A stretch of DNA of 54,361 nt from Acidobacteriota bacterium (lineage in GTDB: Bacteria; Acidobacteriota; Vicinamibacteria; Vicinamibacterales; SCN-69-37). The notes beneath the pieces are model-generated. The model ran no database searches. It had not been told where the DNA came from and worked only from the letters and a program-made list of their open reading frames with translations. The stretch covers positions 1-54,361 of the forward strand of contig SYFT01000025.1 in NCBI GenBank assembly GCA_005799825.1. The letters are read 5' to 3'. Position numbers and translations under genes: made by a program. Below, piece by piece: positions 47,896 to 54,361 of this stretch (position 1 is its first letter; each line of letters starts with the position of its first letter).

Positions 47896-50322
47896 ATGCG
47901 GACGAGACAGATGTGCGGACGTGTGGTGGGTGGTACGTTCGGAACGGCCGTTGTCGTCGCCGCAGGCTTGGTGGTGCAGGCCTTGGACGTGGGGCAGACG
48001 CCCGGCACCGGGCCCCGCGCGAGTTTCTCAGTACCGGCGACGAGCGCGGAGAGCCGACGCGCGGCCTGGGCTCGTCATCAGGAGATGGCACGCGAGTCTC
48101 CCGTTGCGGACCTCGCGTGGCGCTCGGTGGGGCCACGGCTGCAGGGCGGGCGCATCGAAACTGTGGCCGTGGCACCGGATCGGCCGTCCACCATCTATGC
48201 CGGCGCCGGCATCGGCGGTGTGTGGAAGTCGATCAACAACGGGACGACGTGGACGCCCGTCTTCGACAAGGAAGCCACTACCTCGATCGGTTCCATCGCC
48301 GTCGCCCCTTCCGATCCCAACGTGGTGTGGGTCGGCACCGGGGAAGTGCTGATGGCCCGCAGTTCATACGCGGGCTTTGGCGTCTACAAATCCACTGACG
48401 CCGGCGCAACCTGGACAAACATGGGATTGACCGACTCCCATCACATCTCACAGGTGCTGATTCACCCGAAGGATCCCAAACGGGTCTGGGTGGCCGCGAT
48501 CGGGCGCCTCTACTCCGAGAACGAGGAGCGCGGAGTGTTTCGCACACAGGATGGCGGCCGGACGTGGCAGCGTACTCTGTACGTCAACCCGCGCACAGGG
48601 GCGATCGACCTTGCGCTCGACCCATCGAATCCTGACGTGTTGTACGCGTCGATGTGGGATCGGTCGCGCAAGGCGTGGGGCCACACACCGAATGGACCGG
48701 GCAGCGGGGCCTACAAGAGCACCGACGGTGGCGCCACCTGGACACTGCTGGGCAACGGGCTTCCGTCCGGCGCAGACGTGGGTCGCATCGGATTCGCCAT
48801 TGCGCGTTCCAATCCCAGGGTCGTGTACGCACTCGTCGACAACTACGCGTCGCCGTCCGGTCCTGAGGCCGGAGGGCGTGGCCGCGGCGGCGCCCAGGCG
48901 GCCGATCGGATCGGTGGGGAAGTGTATCGGTCTGACGATGCCGGGAGCAGCTGGCGGAAGGTGAATGCTGAACCGGTGTCGACCGGCTGGGACTTCTGCC
49001 TGATTCAGGTCGCCCCCGACAACGAAGACGTCGTATACCTGCCCAACAACCGTTTCATGGTGTCTGAAAACGGTGGCCGCACATATCGTCAGATTCAGGG
49101 CACGCTCGTACATCTGCTGCCGCACGGATCAACGGTGCTGCATCTTGACCACCACGATCTCTGGATCAATCCGGCCAACAGCGACCACATGCTGCTGGGC
49201 AACGACGGCGGTCTGCACCTTAGTTACGATCGTGGCGCCTCGTGGCTGCATCTCAACAACATCCCGGTTGGCGAGTTCTACGCCGTGACGGTGGACATGG
49301 ACACGCCGTACAACATCTACGGCGGGACGCAGGATAACGCCGCCCTGTTGGGAGTCTCCACGCAGACGATGGCTGCTGACCGTGGTGATCAATGGACCCA
49401 CGTCTACCTCGATCAGTGGGGCGGCGGCGACTCGTACTTCACCTACCGCGACCCGTCCGACAAGGACGTCTACTACTACGAGCACCAGTTCGGTGACCTG
49501 AGGCGCAAGCGCATGTCCACGGGACGGAGTGAGGCCATTGCGCCCAGAGCTCCGCGCGGCCAGCCGGCGTATCGCACCAACTGGATGACGCCGTTTTTCT
49601 TCTCCGCACACGCCCCGCGCACGATGTACTACGCGACCGAGCGCCTCTTCAAGTCGCCCGATCGTGGGGATTCGTGGACAGCCATCAGTCCTGACCTCAC
49701 CAGTGTCCCAGCGGTGCAGGGCAATGTGCCCTGGGGCACCTTGACCAGCGTGTCCGAGTCGCCGCTGCGCGCCGATCTCATTTACACCGGCGCCGACGAC
49801 GGGCGGTTGCAGGTGACGCGCGACGGCGGGATCACGTGGACCCGTATCGGCGAGCAGTTGCCAGAGCGTTGGATCACGCGCGTGGTGGCGTCGCGCCACA
49901 ACGAAGCCACGGTCTATGTCTCCTTGACTGGATATCGCTACAACGAGTTCACGGCGTACCTCTACGTCTCTCGCGACCAGGGGCAGACATGGGCGTCACT
50001 CGCAGGCAATCTTCCGGCCGAACCCATCAATGTTGTCGGCGAGGATCCAAAAGATGCCCGCAGCCTGTACGTGGGTACCGATTCCGGGGTGTACGCGTCA
50101 GTGGACCAGGGCCGGACGTGGGTGTCGCTGCGCGCGAACCTGCCGACGATTCCGGTGCACGACCTGGTGGTGCACCCTCGCGAGCCCGAGCTAGTGATCG
50201 CCACACATGGGCGCAGTATCTACGTGACGGATATCAGCTCGATTCGGGCCCTGGCGTCTACCGGAGTGGCACGTCAAGTCGGTGCGCGCGAAGGTTGGTT
50301 GCGCCAACCCGTGCGGCGCTAG
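47896..50322 (+). CDS. Exported BNR/VPS10-like beta-propeller protein
   Basis: The 808-residue protein has an N-terminal hydrophobic signal (VVGGTFGTAVVVAAGLVVQA) and at least seven Asp-box repeats of the form S-x-D-x-G-x-T-W (KSINNGTTWTPV, KSTDAGATWTNM, RTQDGGRTWQRT, KSTDGGATWTLL, RSDDAGSSWRKV, VTRDGGITWTRI, VSRDQGQTWASL). Such propellers resemble sialidase/sortilin folds; many in Acidobacteriota have no known substrate. No catalytic sialidase residues are obvious. The C-terminus ends abruptly (REGWLRQPVRR) after the last blade, shorter than relatives I recall, so 3' truncation is possible. Confidence 0.82.
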   Translation: MRTRQMCGRVVGGTFGTAVVVAAGLVVQALDVGQTPGTGPRASFSVPATSAESRRAAWARHQEMARESPVADLAWRSVGPRLQGGRIETVAVAPDRPSTIYAGAGIGGVWKSINNGTTWTPVFDKEATTSIGSIAVAPSDPNVVWVGTGEVLMARSSYAGFGVYKSTDAGATWTNMGLTDSHHISQVLIHPKDPKRVWVAAIGRLYSENEERGVFRTQDGGRTWQRTLYVNPRTGAIDLALDPSNPDVLYASMWDRSRKAWGHTPNGPGSGAYKSTDGGATWTLLGNGLPSGADVGRIGFAIARSNPRVVYALVDNYASPSGPEAGGRGRGGAQAADRIGGEVYRSDDAGSSWRKVNAEPVSTGWDFCLIQVAPDNEDVVYLPNNRFMVSENGGRTYRQIQGTLVHLLPHGSTVLHLDHHDLWINPANSDHMLLGNDGGLHLSYDRGASWLHLNNIPVGEFYAVTVDMDTPYNIYGGTQDNAALLGVSTQTMAADRGDQWTHVYLDQWGGGDSYFTYRDPSDKDVYYYEHQFGDLRRKRMSTGRSEAIAPRAPRGQPAYRTNWMTPFFFSAHAPRTMYYATERLFKSPDRGDSWTAISPDLTSVPAVQGNVPWGTLTSVSESPLRADLIYTGADDGRLQVTRDGGITWTRIGEQLPERWITRVVASRHNEATVYVSLTGYRYNEFTAYLYVSRDQGQTWASLAGNLPAEPINVVGEDPKDARSLYVGTDSGVYASVDQGRTWVSLRANLPTIPVHDLVVHPREPELVIATHGRSIYVTDISSIRALASTGVARQVGAREGWLRQPVRR

Positions 50323-50668
50323 GCGAGCCGGACCGTAGCTCGAGGATCGTAGATCGGACTGTTCCTCAAGCCCGAGTGACCGCTCTCGGCGGCGGGCCAT
50401 CCTTCGAAGTTGATGGTGTGATGAAAATCTTCGTGGACGCCGATCAGAATCCGATCGGCTACACCGCCTCGGGCCCCAGCTTCACCTGCCGGTAACGAAC
50501 CGACCCCGCAGACGCCGGGTGTCCACTTCACGGAGATGGACACCCAGCGGCTCGCGGCGCCAGGAACCAGCGTCTACCATCGGCCCGACTACCGCGGAGT
50601 AGGGGCGTTGCCTTCTGTGCCTGCGGGTCTCTAGATTTTCCGTGTGATCCGCCGTAGCCCAGAAAACC
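50323..50668. other. Intergenic stretch without a convincing gene
   Basis: Contains GGATCGTAGATCGGA near 50344-50358, resembling short intergenic repeats. It also holds a perfect 9-bp hairpin, GGGTGTCCA (50517-50525) with TGGACACCC (50537-50545), lacking a U-run. A short readable segment (EVDGVMKIFVDADQNPIGYT, ending at 50495) may be the tail of a lost gene. No start, ribosome-binding site or known family is seen. Confidence 0.4.
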
Positions 50669-50701
50669 TCAGCGCCTCCGCGCCTCGGTGTGATCCGTCG
50701 T
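50668..50701 (-). repeat. Intergenic repeat (copy B) that forms the 3' end of the M28 gene
   Basis: Read on the minus strand, ACGACGGATCACACCGAGGC and the following CGCGGAGGCGCTGAGG match copy A at 3007-3040. It encodes the last residues TDHTEARRR and the stop codon of the M28 peptidase, so the repeat has probably replaced or extended that gene's natural end. Confidence 0.5.
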
Positions 50702-52183
50702 GGGCGTCCTCGCAGCGCGGGGGATACGCTTATCCAGCATCGCCGCCTGCCACGCGAAGGTCGCCATCACCACCGCTTGCTGCTTGAGTTCGTTTTCACT
50801 CATCCGTTCCGGAAAATCCGCGTTGGTATGACGCGTCCGTACGTCGTACCCCTCGAAGTCCTTGATCGCGTTGAACGCCGGCATCCCGGCCTCCACGAAG
50901 GGCACGTGGTCGGTCGAGCCGATGCCTTCGACCACGTTGATCGTGGCGCCCAGGTCGCGAAGTGGTGCAAGCCAGCCGTCGAAGAACTGCTTGGCCGCCT
51001 CGTTCTTTTCCATATAGAAGCCCAACGTACGCCCGCTGCCTGGATCGTCGTTCAGATACACCTGGAGTTTTGCCTGGGCTTCGGGCGTCGCAAGGTGCTG
51101 CTCGATATAGGCGCGGGCGCCAAGAAGCCCCTGTTCCTCGCCGCTCCAGAGCGCCACCTTGATTGTCCGGCGCGGCGCGGCGCCAATCGCCCGGAGTATC
51201 CGCATGGCCTCCATGACGGCCACCACGCCGTCAGCGTTGTCGGTGGCGCCGTTGGCCGCGTGCCAGGAGTCCAGGTGCGCGCCGATGAGCACGTATTCGT
51301 CGCGAACGGCCGGGTCGGTCCCCGCGATCTCCGCGATCACGTTGTAGCTGTTGCGGTCGGTCTCGTGATGGCGCGTGCGCGACTCGACCGTCATCACGAC
51401 CGGCTGGCCCGACACCGCGAGCCGGGCCATCATGTTGTATTGCTCGGTGGCGACGACGATCGCGGGCACGGCGTCACGAGGTGTGGTCCGGCTGCCGAGC
51501 ACGCCGACGGTGCCATCGGTGTAGGTGCTTGGCCGAATCGTGACGCCGGCGCCGACCTGCTGCAGGAGCGTCGCGAGTGCCCGCGCCGGGATCGGAGCGC
51601 GAGCCTGGGGCAGGGGAGGGTTCCCGGTCGCTACCGGCGCGTCGGCCAGCCCTGGCTGTGGCCGGTCGCGTTCGACAAAAGCGGTGACAGGCGGGTGTGT
51701 GAGGATGATCCTGCCCTTGAGCTGCTGGCCCATCGCCGTGACCTGTTCCAGTGTCTTGTCGCCGATGTAGACGGCATGGCCACTCAGCATCCCGGCCGTT
51801 GACGAGGACCAGGCGTCGGGATAGGCGATGAGCGGGAAGTATCGCGGTTGGGTCATCGCCGCGGACACGTGCAAGAGCTCCCATCCTGCACCGAATTCGA
51901 AGGGTTCAAGCTGCGCGTTTGTGAGACCCCACTGCGCGAAGCGGTCACGGGCCCAGTTCGCGGAGCGGACGTGGGCCGGCGAACCTGTGAGCCTGGCGCC
52001 GATCTCGTCGGTCAGAGTCAGAAACAGTGACAGGGCCGCCGATCGCTCCAGACCTTCGGCGCGGATTCGCGCGAGCGTGGCGTCGGCGTCACCGCGCTGG
52101 GCCAGCGCCGCCAAGGGCGCCAGGGCCAGGAATACGACGACGACCAGCCATGTTCGGGAGCGAAGCGCAGATCGTGTAGGCAT
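50669..52183 (-). CDS. Exported M28 family metallopeptidase
   Basis: From ATG 52183 the 504-residue protein begins with a signal peptide (RTWLVVVVFLALAPLAALAQ). A PA-like insert lies in the middle (TAGMLSGHAVYIGDKTLEQV). The M28 zinc centre is complete: GAHLDSWHAANGATDNADG (His, Asp), LWSGEEQGLLGARAY (Glu-Glu), LNDDPGSG and GSTDHVPFVEAGMP (His). It would cleave N-terminal residues or dipeptides in the periplasm. The last nine residues are encoded by a dispersed repeat. The frame also holds an ATG at 52195, but this sits inside the presumed -10 box, so I use 52183. Confidence 0.88.
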   Translation of the reverse strand: MPTRSALRSRTWLVVVVFLALAPLAALAQRGDADATLARIRAEGLERSAALSLFLTLTDEIGARLTGSPAHVRSANWARDRFAQWGLTNAQLEPFEFGAGWELLHVSAAMTQPRYFPLIAYPDAWSSSTAGMLSGHAVYIGDKTLEQVTAMGQQLKGRIILTHPPVTAFVERDRPQPGLADAPVATGNPPLPQARAPIPARALATLLQQVGAGVTIRPSTYTDGTVGVLGSRTTPRDAVPAIVVATEQYNMMARLAVSGQPVVMTVESRTRHHETDRNSYNVIAEIAGTDPAVRDEYVLIGAHLDSWHAANGATDNADGVVAVMEAMRILRAIGAAPRRTIKVALWSGEEQGLLGARAYIEQHLATPEAQAKLQVYLNDDPGSGRTLGFYMEKNEAAKQFFDGWLAPLRDLGATINVVEGIGSTDHVPFVEAGMPAFNAIKDFEGYDVRTRHTNADFPERMSENELKQQAVVMATFAWQAAMLDKRIPRAARTPTTDHTEARRR

Positions 52184-52190
52184 GGGGGAG

Positions 52191-52196
52191 ATCATA
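52191..52196 (-). promoter_or_regulatory. -10 box TATGAT before the M28 gene
   Basis: On the minus strand TATGAT is followed by seven bases (CTCCCCC) and then the ATG at 52183, so transcription should start at or next to the start codon. Confidence 0.45.
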
Positions 52197-52203
52197 AGCG
52201 CAT

Positions 52204-52623
52204 CGAGCCTTCGCGTCTCCGAGTGCTGCTGCGGGCGCGCAGCCGGCGCATTGCCACGCGGCGCCTCGAGAAACTACGATGCACCGTGCTATCTCGCGTG
52301 TCATTGATCCAGTGGTGTTCGCCCGTGTTCGCGCTCGCGCTGATGTTTCAAGATCTGACAATCAGGCGTTATGTCTTGGGGACAGCCCCTTTATACGACC
52401 TATCGATGATATTCCGGGTGAATATGTGATGATTGGTGAGGTTGATTACGTGTTGGAGAATTTTCTCGTGACCTGTGTTACCGAAGTGACCATGACACCA
52501 TAAGAGTGTCCCAATGACATTAACTTGTCGCCAGTGGTTCCGCACCGTCCTCGTCGCGCCCGTCATTGCTGCGATAGCACCATACATTCCGGCTCCCGTC
52601 AAAAAGATACTCCCGTTTGATTT
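52204..52623. other. Lower-GC stretch without a recognisable gene
   Basis: Base composition drops compared with the flanks. Short frames exist, such as one ending TCVTEVTMTP at 52503 and a 50-codon frame from 52514, but none has a ribosome-binding site or known family. GGGGACAGCCCC near 52378-52389 resembles REP-type palindromes. The stretch may be a decayed or horizontally acquired junction before the polysaccharide-type gene. Confidence 0.35.
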
Positions 52624-52989
52624 CGATCCGAGGCTCATTGCGATTATGCTGCGTTCGTGTTTGTGATCGAGGAAACCGAGACGCTGAAGCAGCCGGTGGG
52701 GTAAGTTGCGCTGTACAATACTGATTGGGCGGGCGGCACCGCCAAATGTGGACGGTTGATGGTTGGAGCGCCGGAAGCGCGCGGGCTCGGACTTGCGCAA
52801 CCTGCGACGGCCCGCCTTGTGGACGAGGCGCTCGGGCCATGGCAGATGAGGGACGTTCAACTCGAAGTGGCGCCCGCGAATGACGCGGCCTTGGCGGTTT
52901 ATTGGGCATGCGATTTCAAAGTGGTCAGCGCGGGTCCAGGTGCCCTGCGAATGCGGATGTTGAACAATACTGGTGGAGCCAATGACTAA
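52624..52989 (+). pseudogene. GNAT acetyltransferase pseudogene with an in-frame TAA
   Basis: One frame reads DYAAFVFVIEETETLKQPVG, then TAA at 52702-52704, then VALYNTDWAGGTAKCGRLMV and EARGLGLAQPATARLVDEAL, ending in QLEVAPANDAALAVYWACDF. This is the order of a GNAT fold: strand pair, acetyl-CoA loop and C-terminal strands. The N-terminus is missing as well. It overlaps the start of the next gene by 8 bp. Confidence 0.65.
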
Positions 52990-54361
52990 TCCTGAAAACC
53001 AAGACAAGAATGACGAGATACTGCTCGGCGACCTCTTCCGGCCGCTGATCCAATACCGGCGGCTGATCGGGCAGGGCACCGTCGTGGCAGGCGTGGTTGC
53101 GGTGCTGCTCGGAGCGCTGGTTTTCGTCACTCAACCGAGCGTATGGAACGCTAGTATCGGCTTTCATCCTACTTTTTTAGGGTCGGACACGGGCAAGTAC
53201 CCCAACGGCCTGGCGTTTGCGGTCTCGGATATCAACGACGCTTCAGTGGTTGACCAAGTATTTGCCAAGAATAGCCTCGAGTCATTCTGCACGCTTGATT
53301 CCTTTCGCGCTGGTTTTTCGGTGCAGGAGTCGTCTACACGCCTTCAGTTCTTGAGTGCAGAGTTTCTGACGCGGTTGAGCGATAGCCGCCTGACGTCCGT
53401 CGATCGTCAGCGCCTGCAGGACGAGTTTGACGCGCGCAAAATTGGGCTGCCGCATGAGTTCCGATTAATGTTCAGCAGGTCCTCCGAGTGTGCCAACCTG
53501 TCCCAGGCAGTTGTGTTGAAGGCCCTGGCAGAGGTGTTGCAAACGTGGGCGACCGATTCGCAGACACGACGGGGCGTGCTGAAGATGAGGGCAGCCGTCC
53601 TGTCTCCTGAAGTCTTCGCCCAGCCAGACTCATCCACGGACCCCTTCCTCGTTCGAGCGGATCTGGTGCGACAGAACGTCGAACGGGTAATCCAGAACAT
53701 CATTGACATCGAGATGCTGCCAGGCGCTGAATTGGTGCGCGCCGGAAAGGTCCAGAGCTCGTTTGCTGAGGTCCGGGGTCGCTTGGAGGACTTGCTGTCT
53801 GCGCGCCTCGAGCCGCTGATCGCTACGGCCGGGCGCTACTTAGGCGTGGATGCACTACGTTGGATCAATGATCAGCTCAAGACCTCGACGCTGCACTTGC
53901 AAGTGGCTGAGTCCCGGGCTGCGGCATATCGCCAGGCCTTCCGGGAGTACTCGGGAACTTTGTCGACGCCAACCGCCATCAGCGGGGCGGCGGACAGACA
54001 GCCGCAAAGATCGAGTGATGTCCAGGCGTTGACACCCCAGATCGATCGGACCTTCGTCGAGGGTATCGTCGAGCTCTCTGCCACGAATATCGAGTTTCGC
54101 CAGGCGCTCACCCAGGACGTGATTAAGGCTTCCCTCGAAGTGGCCCAAAGGCAATCCGTCGTGGATTATTACCGCGGCCTCCAGACCGAGGTGAAGGCCC
54201 CCCGCGGCGAATCGGCAACGACCAGCAGCGACATCGAGAAAATGCTCGCGGTCTTTATCGCCCAAGCAAAGGACGCCACGCAACAGCTCCAGGAAGTCTA
54301 CAACGAGTTCTCGCAGGTGGCGTTTCGACCCAGCTCGGCGATGTATCGGGTTGAAGAGCCA
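52982..54361 (+). CDS. Wzz-like (polysaccharide co-polymerase) membrane protein, N-terminal part (runs off the window)
   Basis: An open frame of 460 codons runs from ATG 52982 to the window end without a stop. A cytoplasmic N-terminus (DEILLGDLFRPLIQYRRLIG) leads into one helix (GTVVAGVVAVLLGALVFV) and a long extracytoplasmic, mostly helical region with coiled-coil potential (residues ~230-460). This matches the Wzz/Etk N-terminal layout of chain-length regulators for O-antigen, capsule or exopolysaccharide; the expected second helix would lie beyond the window. GGTGGA lies a few bases before the ATG. Similarity is by architecture only. Confidence 0.55.
   Translation, partial: MTNPENQDKNDEILLGDLFRPLIQYRRLIGQGTVVAGVVAVLLGALVFVTQPSVWNASIGFHPTFLGSDTGKYPNGLAFAVSDINDASVVDQVFAKNSLESFCTLDSFRAGFSVQESSTRLQFLSAEFLTRLSDSRLTSVDRQRLQDEFDARKIGLPHEFRLMFSRSSECANLSQAVVLKALAEVLQTWATDSQTRRGVLKMRAAVLSPEVFAQPDSSTDPFLVRADLVRQNVERVIQNIIDIEMLPGAELVRAGKVQSSFAEVRGRLEDLLSARLEPLIATAGRYLGVDALRWINDQLKTSTLHLQVAESRAAAYRQAFREYSGTLSTPTAISGAADRQPQRSSDVQALTPQIDRTFVEGIVELSATNIEFRQALTQDVIKASLEVAQRQSVVDYYRGLQTEVKAPRGESATTSSDIEKMLAVFIAQAKDATQQLQEVYNEFSQVAFRPSSAMYRVEEP

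Noticed and set aside
49836-50495. 219-codon plus-strand frame overlapping the end of the BNR-repeat gene
   Set aside because: Mostly an out-of-frame reading of the propeller; only the last ~30 codons lie outside it and are noted as a possible fragment.
52369-53130. 253-codon minus-strand frame across the low-GC region
   Set aside because: It is antisense to the GNAT remnant and the Wzz-like start, with no family resemblance or ribosome-binding site.
1-54361. CRISPR arrays, tRNA/rRNA genes, transposases, prophage genes
   Set aside because: No regularly spaced repeats, cloverleaf-like segments, rRNA-like stretches, or integrase/transposase motifs were found by eye; a dedicated scan could still find a short RNA gene.

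Overview
The window is high-GC DNA from one bacterial chromosome. Gene content and style point to Acidobacteriota, most likely a Vicinamibacteria-like lineage. This is an inference from the type IV pilus cluster layout, several exported peptidases, a large DUF5695-type protein, a BNR-repeat protein and MacB-like permeases without a local ATPase; no 16S rRNA is present to confirm it. I see no tRNA, rRNA, CRISPR array, prophage or transposase.

Layout. 1-2998: end of a ribosomal/RNA polymerase operon (rpsM end, rpsK, rpsD, rpoA, rplQ) with a terminator; the rpsD-rpoA gap holds interleaved inverted repeats able to form a pseudoknot. 3.0-7.3 kb: catabolic-type threonine ammonia-lyase, lytic murein transglycosylase and a frameshifted EF-G-like GTPase. 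7.3-11.9 kb (minus strand): Yip1-type membrane protein, HlyD-type adaptor and two MacB/FtsX-type permeases. 12.0-25.0 kb: outer-membrane protein and a type IV pilus locus (pilB, pilT, pilC, pilA behind a sigma-54-type promoter, VKOR-thioredoxin fusion, ABC ATPase and permease, TPR-like membrane protein, pilD, minor pilins, an exported unknown). The order resembles the Myxococcus pilBTC-SR-A-GHI-D cluster without pilS/pilR. 25.0-30.8 kb: aroB and proS diverging from a shared promoter, a broken DUF1697 gene, a HEAT-like protein and an OmpA-family protein. 31.0-38.6 kb: tatA, tatC, a carboxy-terminal processing protease, smc and an M48 metalloprotease, tightly packed and probably cotranscribed. 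38.6-52.2 kb: mainly exported or metabolic genes (cupredoxin, DUF5695 protein, agmatinase-like enzyme, CutC, M24 and M28 peptidases, HpcH/HpaI-like protein, BNR-repeat protein) mixed with gene wreckage (creatininase, leuC, glycosyltransferase tail, an unknown). 52.2-54.4 kb: lower-GC start of a probable polysaccharide region, with a GNAT pseudogene and the start of a Wzz-like membrane protein that runs off the window.

Three themes stand out. First, several genes have a TATAAT-like box only 6-9 bp before the start codon, which suggests leaderless mRNAs, and two divergent pairs share a symmetric -10 box. Second, small indels, nonsense codons and truncations cluster in the second half, so gene decay (or assembly/sequencing error) needs to be sorted out. 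Third, the pilus locus links sigma-54 control, a likely c-di-GMP-binding PilB, a disulfide-forming enzyme and a PilGHI-like ABC transporter. All assignments rest on reading motifs and context by eye; no database search was run.
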